A DNA stretch of 64,000 bases from positions 4,836,001-4,900,000 of the forward strand of contig CANUEZ040000140.1 in the NCBI GenBank assembly GCA_948099385.1, in the 5' to 3' direction. Each line of letters begins with the position of its first letter. Within the stretch, counting starts at the first letter, position 1. A program made the translations under genes and the position numbers. The stretch is from Fasciola hepatica (taxonomy: Eukaryota; Platyhelminthes; Trematoda; Plagiorchiida; Fasciolidae). Below are positions 54,768-64,000 of the stretch, piece after piece. Below the pieces are notes generated by a model. That model made no database searches. It worked only from the letters and a program-made list of their open reading frames with translations, and was not told the origin of the DNA.

Positions 54768-57539
54768 CCTTAACAGGAGTTGTATAATTAGAGAAATTTT
54801 CAAAGGAGTTAAGAATGATTACAAAATTTATGAGGCTGACGAAAGCATCAATAAGGCGTACAACAAAATACCAAGGTTAAAACAGAGTTGACGAGAACCG
54901 TTATTTTCTATACGCAACCGAAAAACACTGACCAGGAGTAAACAAATCACCCTTGGATACAATCATTAGGTCATTTGACAGGGCCTTAAAACGACTGTCC
55001 TCTTGAGTGATGCCTTCCCATTTTGCCAATTCTTTTCGCAGTCGATTCTGTTGCCCTTCTCAGTACAGTTCTCAGGGCATCGGACTTGTTCCAGTCTCTC
55101 TTTGAGCGACTACTTCAACGAACATCGTAAACTGTACAGGGATATCGCTGAAAACGATGGAAGTAAGGTTCGTGTGGGCTCCGAAACCCCTGATTTTATG
55201 GCTGTATACTGACCGATAGTGTTTTTCGTAATTTGTGAGCAACACACGGTAGTTTAAAGTTGTTAAACTGCGGCCCCAGCTTCTTAATCTACGGCTTTCG
55301 GTTCTTTGACTGTAAGAAATACTGTCGAAAAACTAAGGGTCATTGGGCAAAAAAACTGTCACTCATTGAGTGATAAAAAGAAGAAACTATGTGATCTTTA
55401 CGATTTGTGCCGGATTTATTCTGCTGTATCAGAGTATCTTAGTGAAGCTCTCTAAATAATGTTTTACCGTTTATTTAGCCTATGTTGTTCATTATAGGGC
55501 CTAGCCTATACACGAGTGCAATGTGACAGGTACGGCCTTAGTTAAAATGCCAATCGCATTGTTAGAGAGATACAACATACCCGACCTTGACACTTGGAGT
55601 AAATTTGAACCACAAAGGAGCTCAACGGATCATGTGTGAGAACAATCCGGGTGAGTGCTCAGTGATTTTCACTATTTATTTTGTGTACTGGCCTGGAAAC
55701 AGGTACCGATGTCACAAATCCATTGCTAACTGGGAGAAGATCACAAGAATCATTAAATTGACTGTTGTATTCTATTTTCCGAAAAATGTTGCTAATTTGA
55801 GAAGTTTTGGGAACCATGTTTCTGAGTAACGAGGCATCTGCCAATGGGAAATTTTTCATAACAATAATCATCTCATATACCAATCTGGTTGTAGAAGCCG
55901 AACAAACCAGCACGGACAGTACAATGGGTAATGTGTGTGTAAGTGTGCATGTGCCTGGCTCGCATTCATGCACCCAGAATTTGTATCTGGGTTAAAACTT
56001 GGTGTAAATCTACTGCTGACGATTCTTAACAAGCCCCCGGAGTTTCTATTGCACGGGTTGAAGAGCGCCTCTTTCAGGAACATGCCTTCGGTCATTTGTT
56101 TTGATCCATCTTACTAGTTCTGGTGAGAAGATTCTTTCACCTTTAAACCGTTTAAGCTCGTTAGCTTATAAAGTATTATTTAAACGAGATGAGAGAAACA
56201 CCGTCACCAATTTCTAAGCCGCAAACGAAATAGTTCCAACTGAGAAGGGGTTTCATTTCTTCGATTTGGCTGATTGGTGGTGAGGCCTTTAAACGCTTGA
56301 CGGGAATCCTTTCTCGTGTTACGGATCCGCACCATCGATCAGGAGTCTTTCATGGTTCCGTTGGGTCCCACCTTGGCCCGGATTCGTGCTGACTCTGACT
56401 CTGCTTTCTTCCAGCGAGACTGGGCCGTCTATCGACGATGTCTCATGTCCCTACCGTCAAAATCCGTAGTTAACTGAGGCAGTGATTATCAGAGAACGGC
56501 AAAATAATCCCCTTCAGGATTTTCACGACATGTTTCACTGTCTATGACCCTCCTCTCTAAATTATCAATAAGGATTCTCGAGAGGATGGTGGCTCATATT
56601 TAGACTGGGCTCGGCTTCCAGTATGTGATCGTGCCAACGGACGGGCCATCTCCATGGTAGAGGATTCATGAGTATATTTGATAATTATAGAACACTGATG
56701 TCGTTCATCGCTCTCAGGATTAACCACCCATGGTTCTTCAACTAATAAATTTAATACCGAATAAATAACGGGCTCAAGCTATAGTCTATGTCAACTCTGA
56801 ATGCCCTTAGTCACGATTTCAACGGTGGCCCTACTGCTGTCTCACTTCGTGAGCCATATTGTTCGGGTAGTATTTCCTGTTCACTCTAAAGCTCTCAGTT
56901 CACTTCATTGGGGATACTCTTCTTGTTCTTCACGATCATACAGGTTTTCCTGTGTTTTAAGAGCCTATGACGATGTCTAGAACACTATGGTCAACATCGT
57001 GGTTCGTTGCCTGTTCGCTCACCCTGACCGATAGAGAACAACACTAATTATTACCTATATTTTATAAAACGAACATAGTTGAATGCGAATATTGGCGCAC
57101 TTGTGAGTTACTCATAACATCATATGGGAAAACAGACCAACCGTTGATACTCCAAGCTAAATGCACTAACCGAACAAAATACAGGCTGCTTGGACCTCGC
57201 ACCAAGTGGAACACCATTTTATAAATCGGTCCAGTGCTGAGCGGATCATGTAATAACTCACAAAGCTGGATCGAAAAGGCAACGCTGAGGAAATTACATG
57301 ACGATCTTAATACCTACTGTTCCATTGCATTTATTTGTAGCACAGAACCGAAATAGCCAATAATGAGCGTTGGATATATAGATATATATGTATATATACA
57401 AAACGTTTCCACCATTTGTGATTGCGCCTTCCGGTTGTTATAATTTTTGAACAGAAGTATAGAAGTAAAAATTGTGTCTTTCTAAGAAGTACAAGCTGTT
57501 GGAGTGATTCTGTACATATATCGAGAGGCAATGCATTCC

Positions 57540-57960
57540 AAAAACCATATCTATAACATCAAATGGTTTGTCCTTCTGGAACTCGAAAAGTCGTCACTTT
57601 ATGTGTAATTAAAAGTTGTTTCATTATGTTCCTGAAACTACCAAACAGTTCTTCAACGGGACTGAAAAATGGACTGTAAGTTAGAATGAAGGGAGTTGTA
57701 TATGCCGGGGCTAAAATAGCCTTTCCCATTCACCTTTGAGTAGGGGCACTGTCATATAAAAATACAGCTGATGCACACGGCCTTTCGTCACCGAATTTGC
57801 TAGACTTTTCTCGAGGAAATGATGACATACGTACACATTAAATCATGGACGGCTTTTGTAGAACATGATTCCAATGGGAGAAAAGCACGTGATAATACTG
57901 AGATTAGCACCTCTGTAAGTAGGCAAGGTTTTGATGCAAGATTTACTTCATAGCGAAAGC
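57540..57960 (-). pseudogene. Decayed DDE transposase fragment (Tc1/mariner-IS630 type)
   Basis: On the minus strand, one frame reads FLYDSAPTQR, then a stop, then PFILTYSPFFSPVEELFGSF. This is the pattern of the second catalytic Asp and the final P-x-E-E motif of DDE transposases of the Tc1/mariner-IS630 superfamily (LDNAPxH ... LPPYSPxLNPIEExF). The Asp-to-Glu spacing is about 32 residues, near the usual 34. Upstream another frame gives LSIITCFSPIGIMFYKS, resembling the first strand region. Stops and frameshifts make it inactive. The segment to about 57330 may continue the same element. Confidence 0.6.
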
Positions 57961-60900
57961 CCCACTAACCGAGAGCGCCATAGGATGTAATTGGTTTCGT
58001 CTATACATAGACGCAACACTGTACTTCCATCTTCACTGATGGTCCTCCGCTCCTTTGTGTGTTTGTTGTGGTCAATTATTTGCACCGATTCCGCCACATT
58101 TCCATCTGTAGCTTCCTCTCGCACTGTGAATGCTCCACACGTCTATGGGAACGGACGATACAAATGTACCTTCAGCTGCGCAGACAATGTGCTTTCTTTA
58201 CTCAACCACACGACCTTGTCACCATCGTCATGTTGCGATTCCCGACGCTTCCCATTGAGCCACTTGGTAATTTATCGACCGCAGCCTACGGTACGGCAAT
58301 CAAACCTTTCCGGCAGACCAGTACCGCACAAGGTCACATCACGTGTGAGTTTCCGGTCCCAGTTAAGGGACTTGGTACCTTCATACTAGTCACGTGAACG
58401 ACTGCGTGCTCCATGCAGATTTGATCACCATCACTTTTCGAGTGACCAGCTGAAAGGTTGTTTCAACATTTGCAGAACTTCTAATGGAGGAAGTTGAGAT
58501 AACCAACCTGAGAGAATAGGTGAATACAGTTTCACACCCCAAGCGGAAAACCATCGACGATGAAGACCGAAGAACTGTCCATTGTGCGAGGGAAAGTGAT
58601 GATTTAAATCATCTTTCCTGCCATCTTAGAATTAACAAAAAAACCAGTAGATCCATCGCCAAACGGGACCCAAAATTGATTTTTAAAGGGAATTCGTAAA
58701 ACGTATGTGTTCCAGTAAATTTGTGATAGGACTGTGCTCATTGGTAGAGAAAAATCGTACAACCACTTTGTATGGGATGAATAAAACGAAGAAAGTGATA
58801 CCCCCGAGTCGGTCGATCAGTTGATCTTCCACTGATAGTCTTCTCGATCTTTCCGGTTGCTCCAAAAAGAAACTATGCTTTCATCCGTTCGAGCGAAACA
58901 GGACTGATGTCTAAGTGAGACCAGCTCAATACGCAGTGTGATTGCAAGAGCATGACAGCTCCGTCTTACGATTTTACGTAGATGAAACCACCTACAGCAT
59001 GCACGCCACAGTGGGTGAACAGAATGTGAACCAAAATGTTAGCTATAGTATTGTAAATATCACCTTAATCTCTTAACCGAGAGGAAAACCTGTAGTATTT
59101 ACTAGCATAAATTAAAAACACACAGTGCAGCTATTTTCCTTTGAGTTTACAATGCAGTCTTTCAGGGTCCATTTCTATCCCCATTCTTCTCCGCCTCATT
59201 TCCCAATATATCCATTGATAGACAGAACCTCACCGAAGAATCATCAGATTGTTGTCTTGGAGTTATTCTGACAACTAATCTCACTCAGACTGCTGACTTT
59301 GAAACTTAGAGTACCTGCATGTGAGGGTAGGACTGATACGTTGTCAACATGCAGCCTGTCTCCGGTAGCAGACCAGCTCCATCAAGGTGATGCGCACACA
59401 CCGCCTGTCTCTAATCGAGATCAAGGTTGGAGACAATGGAGCCACGAGCGACTGAACAGCAAAGCCATTGCGTGGATCAACGAGATGATAAAGAAAGCCT
59501 GTCAGGCGGTGGTTGGCGGTATCAGCAGCTAATCGGAAAAGGCGTTACCTGATACCAGTTGAACCAATCCGTTTCGGTGCGACGACTGGTTACAGTGACC
59601 CAGCCGTTGTCCAGAGGGTCATCGTCGTAGAATTCAGACTTTGACTTTATGGGTTTAATTCTTACCACCACGGGTCACTTACCATTCTATAGTCATGGAG
59701 TGCCCGTGGCCTCCTTCCCGAAATGTTTTACGGTGTGGTCAGTTATTCCGGGTCCACCCCGGGAATTTCTAATTCCTAATTTTGCTACTGACGGAAGACG
59801 GCAGTAGCCGGTTATTGCGTCTTGCTGATAGTAATAGAAGAAAATATGCCACATTGTCTCTATGACACGAAGAAGTACGGGGGATTCGTAAATATCCTAC
59901 GAACACTTCGGGGGTTAAAATTTAAAATTTACCACTCAAATGGTTGTTGTTGGGCAAAGTACTTTAAATATCACAGATTAAGCTTAAAATTCAGGCTGAA
60001 AAGTACACTTGTATAATAAATGAAAGGGATAGAAAGATTGTTTATTTTTATTTTATATAAAGTGTATATTCTGCGACTATAAACTGAGATGATCGGAACG
60101 CAAACAAATATTCTTCCCAAAACTGGTGGATCTGTACGGGACACTGAAAGCAGCGGAAACTGCTTGCGCCTTGTAGTAACAATGAAGGATATAACCTGGC
60201 TACTTGGACCGGATGGAGTGTAGAGGTAGTGTCGATCGTGATGCATACGAAAAATTACTCAGTATATATTTAGAGCTTCGTGACCTTATTAAGGTATATA
60301 TCGGGCCATCGGGTAATGATACCTGTGAATTACTTTTTGTAATTTGTATTTTTGACGACATCTTCGCTTGTCTTACTCGTGAGTAGCGTGTATATGCGTC
60401 ATGAACCTCGAATACTTGTGATCCAATTATCTGTTTTTACTGTACTGACACAGTTCAGATTTACCCCTTTCCGACGTATGGTGCGTGAACATTTTACGTT
60501 ATGTTCCCGACTCGACTGTTCTATGATTGTACATTCCTCTTGTAAGAAAATTTTGCAGAACGTTTCACTTACGCTTCTTGACCCACTGTCTGTACCGCAA
60601 CCGTGCTGCGCTACAGTTTCGCATGACTCCTTGCTGAGTGGACCGTTTATGACCGCGCTGTCCCGATTTTTCGGATAACTTTCTGTACTGTTGCCCTTGG
60701 TTGCTCACCTGGCTGTAAGTCATTGCATTTATGTATTTTTATGTATTGCATTGTTTAGAACCACGAAATTACGATAAACACGGTTATACAATTGGAATTT
60801 GTTCTGCTGCCCGTAGCCGTGTACAGCCCATATCGTGCGTAAAGCTAGTGAGACCACGTTTTCTGCTATATTGAAAGTTCAAGTAATCGGGATAGTTTCT

Positions 60901-63179
60901 ACAATACCAGTTTATTCAAAAGTTTCTCTACTTCACTTCGGCTCTGCTGCACTAAGGGGAGCTTAAAATGTGTGACCTTGGTTGCTAGGGTAAAATGCTC
61001 TATGCAAAGTAAGCTAACGGTCAGTAAGTTATGGAAGTATAATTAATCTGAACATCAGAACCACATAAATTAACTTAGGTTATATTTAGATGGGTTTACT
61101 ATCTGAATAATCTGGTAGAATCCGTTTAGTCGGTCAGTATATTGTTGATGCTTATGCCTGCATTATAATGTCAAGAGAAATTGTTTTATTATTTGGAGAT
61201 TTCATGACGTGTGGTTTAAAATGGCTTTTCAATGATGACTGCTGAAATTGGCGAGAAAAGGAAATTCCAGTTCTCACCAGTATGAGTTTTGTTTTCAGGA
61301 TCATTTGAGCCCACTTCTTTATTCGATTACATTGTTACCGCGATAGCGATGAAAAGATCCACTGAGACTGAATTTTCTCGGCACCTCCCTAAAGAGGGTC
61401 AGAGTTGAATTGCACAGGCCTCTAATTTCGAATTTTGTTTGCTGTATCTTGCTCAATGTTTTAACTCAAATATAAGCACCCCAGTACACATTTCAGAGGT
61501 AGAATAACTGCAAATCGAATGAATGGGACGATCTTCTGTGCACCACGATCTAAGATAGTGCCGGAAATCCCTGTCCTTAATCCAACGCGAGACTATTCCT
61601 AGGAACTCTCACTCCCCGTCGGACGCAAGGTAGTGACAGATTTCCATGTGGCTGCATTGTAAGTCCAACAAACGAGGGTGCGTATTGGTTTCATCAGGGG
61701 ATTCAAATCTCAAGGACTGCCATTTTGTCAATGGGTTTGCTTATCGCATGAGTGTTTGGTAAAGATGAGCTGTAGGAGGCTCCCCCGAGAAATTATCCTG
61801 CCTAAAAGTCGATATATCATACCAACCACTGTTATTCATTTGGATCGGAATAAAACATGTCTGCTTTGTTAGTGGACTTCAATTTGAGATACCTCGAATG
61901 TTGGGGAAATCTTCACCGTTATGAATGAAAAAGCCTCTGGAATTCACCGGAAGGAAGTTACCTGGATATGTAATAGTTTTTTAGGATAACATTTCATGCT
62001 CTGTTTCACGAGAAGTTTGTATATAAAGTCATGCGGAACAGTTTGTCTCTTAATTATTGACTGTGAGTCTTGTAAATGCATGCGAAACTTCACGGTCCAG
62101 TTCATACAATACCCTACAATAGCGCAAGTTTAAACGTATTCGTGAAAATTCCTCTATTCTAGAGAAGTCAGTTGGCTACCTACACACTAACCATTGGAGT
62201 CCTAAATGCAACAAATTATTTTGCATAAGATGAAGAATGATTTCACCACCTACATGGTGGATTGTATGTAGATAAGACTATGAAAAATCCGGAATAATGA
62301 AGGCATACCTCATATTTAATACTGTGTGTGAACATTGTATTCTGGCTAAAGTTTGGGTAAATTCAATGTAAAGTAAAGTTTTTCCATTTCTCCTCAAAGG
62401 ACCAAATTCCGTTCTAGTTGTGGCCTACTGGTAGTTGCAAGAAAAGGGTTTTCCCTGAATTTTGAACATAGCTATTCACCGCACCCAGACAGACTACGGA
62501 GGTAATTGTCCTAAAACGTCACCACTACATGCCAGTTACGGCACACAAAATTATATGGTTCTGCATTGAAGCACAAAATATTCTTACCGGACACCTGTGT
62601 GCATCAAAAACGACACTACGTGCATTGTTCAGATTCCCATGGCCATAGTATCAGTGTTTTGTAGGCATCAAATTCTTCTGCTGTTCATCTCAGTGGACAA
62701 TTTGCGACGGGAAACCCGGAACCACCTTCTGATCAATGCTAAAAAGCTATACATGTGTTGATTTTTGTTCCGCGAACGAGCAAGAATACCATTTGTAAGG
62801 TGGTCCGTAATAAAAATAAAAGATTCACATTAAATCAACTTGCCCAGTGACCTGAATGTATCATAGTTTTGTGTGACTGGCGGAGAGGTAACACAGATTC
62901 TTTGAACTGAATACTGACGTCATTTGCAATTTTTTCAGCAAAAAATATTCGCCATTCGATATTAGTTACTGTAGGATCTGGCGATCCTTGTAGTATTGCT
63001 GAGTACAAGGTCACACGTCATACTCCAATTCAACCTCGAAAAGCCGTGGAGACGAAGAGCGAGACGCCAATGGCACAGATCACTCACTGGTACGCTCCCG
63101 CCTGAGGTTTCACTTTCTAGTATGACAAAATTCTCGGACAATAATCCGGGAAAACAATCCCAGAAAAATTTCAAGCTTT
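57961..63179. other. Intergenic DNA before the terminal LINE
   Basis: The longest frames (57991-58389, 59299-59532, 60352-60678, all plus) overlap each other in different frames or lack any recognisable motif, and have no convincing exon context. No gene is called. Confidence 0.5.
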
Positions 63180-64000
63180 GTCAAGCGCAACTTCGTCCGG
63201 ACTAGTTGCGCTGGACTAGAATGGTGGCGTAGATCGGTGGTGGACGGAGCTGAAATCATCCACTCCCAGCACCTCCCCCGAAAAGTTAGGCAAAGCAAAG
63301 TGGCACAGGGAAGATTGGATCTCTGCAGAGACCCTGAACCGCTAAGCTAAGGCTACGGGCGCAAGACTCAGCGCTTCGCCTGACCACCAAAAGTATCACC
63401 GAGAAGTGTACGCTCAGCGAGGAGCCACCGTCAACGATATTGGTCTGAAATCGCAGACCAGATGGAAGCACCAGTTGTTGTTAGGGACTTTAGGAGTGTT
63501 TTTCGACTAATACGCTCCGCTTCGGGAAAGCAGTAGCCTGCTCCCCCCAAGATATGCAACAACAGAGGCTACCTCAATTCCGGTTGAGACCAGAAGCTCC
63601 TAAGATGGATCGAACACGTCAGTCAGCTTCTAGACAACCCTCTAGTTCAGTCCATCTGTGTAAGGGCACTAGGCAACATAGAGCAATATGCAGTCTAAGA
63701 CGAGTCTCTGAATGAATCGGAAATCGGCCCGGCTGTTCAGAAGGTGAAAAACAAGAAGCCACTTGAGAAGGATAGTATCACACCCGAGATCTTCATACAC
63801 TGTTTGCCAGTTTTACTGAACCCACTAAGTATCCTATTCCGTCGTATCTGGGACACCAAAAATTCTCCCAAAGACTGAACAACGTCTATCCTACTCCCCA
63901 CACCAAAAAGGGTGACCGGACTGTGTGCGCGAACTACAGAGTTATCAGTCTCATCGATGTGGTGGCTACGCATTTTGAGACCATTCCACTAAATAGCACT
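63180..64000 (+). pseudogene. RTE-like LINE fragment: linker and start of reverse transcriptase, cut by window end
   Basis: Broken frames on the + strand match the region between endonuclease and reverse transcriptase of RTE-like non-LTR retrotransposons, then the RT start. Seen in order: DWISAETLNR; VYAQRGATVND; WSEIADQMEAPVVVRDFRSV ... RLIRSASGK; RWIEHVSQLLDNP; KNKKPLEKDSITPEIF; KKGDRTVCANYRVISLIDVV. The last is the RT motif normally KKGDxxxCxNYRGISL. Several stops and frameshifts are present. The catalytic YADD box would lie beyond the window. The left boundary is approximate. Confidence 0.8.

Larger units (their letters stand above)
52780..57539. other. ETS 3' UTR and downstream intergenic DNA
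   Basis: Immediately after the stop is AT-rich DNA consistent with a 3' UTR to about 53.3 kb. Beyond it are an AT array at 54688 and short unrecognised frames (53508-53816 minus, 55659-55973 minus). No gene can be supported. Confidence 0.5.

Noticed and set aside
59299..59532. 77-codon plus-strand frame with coding-like composition
   Set aside because: No recognisable homology, start context or splice partners.

Overview
The window looks like nuclear DNA of an invertebrate animal with a repeat-rich, large-intron genome. A parasitic flatworm (trematode) is my best guess. The supporting signs are a single multi-exon gene with GT-AG introns up to 18 kb, decayed RTE-like and CR1-like LINE fragments, tRNA-derived SINE-like repeats, long di-, tri- and tetranucleotide arrays and many poly-G/poly-C runs. 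No bacterial, viral or organellar gene organisation is seen. The species cannot be fixed from sequence alone.

The one gene I can reconstruct is an ETS-domain transcription factor on the + strand. It has six coding exons: 23185-23695, 41716-42079, 44028-44512, 46484-46758, 47332-47638 and 51956-52779. All five junctions have GT and AG at the intron ends and matching codon phases (1, 2, 1, 0, 1). The joined frame is open for 2,766 nt, a predicted protein of 921 residues. The last exon carries a complete ETS DNA-binding domain (about residues 748-827) of the ETS1/ETS2/pointed class, followed by a polyglutamine tail. No Pointed (PNT/SAM) domain is visible. A TATA box lies about 70 bp before the first ATG. 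A separate exon-like piece at 16677-16830 (CpG-rich upstream sequence, good donor, a YxxxxL-L motif) could be an alternative first exon or belong to another gene.

Layout: 1-11.3 kb holds no recognisable gene, only scattered short and SINE-like repeats. 11.35-12.5 kb is a composite of two AT arrays, a 43-bp inverted repeat and a 590-bp pure (ACAT)n array. 12.5-23.1 kb is intergenic, with the exon-like piece, an almost perfect 36-bp hairpin at 16.9 kb, several SINE-like copies and a (CAT)n array. 23.2-52.8 kb is the ETS gene. Its 18-kb first intron contains three LINE fragments, all antisense to the gene. Its fourth intron is mostly a (CAAT)n array. Its fifth intron contains an internally deleted pogo/Tigger-type DNA transposon. 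52.8-64 kb is intergenic, with an AT array, a decayed minus-strand DDE transposase near 57.7 kb and a plus-strand RTE-like LINE fragment that runs off the right edge.

I found no convincing new biological system. The most useful observations are the complete phase-consistent ETS gene model, the absence of a PNT domain, the possible alternative 5' exons, the hairpin and the transposon relics.
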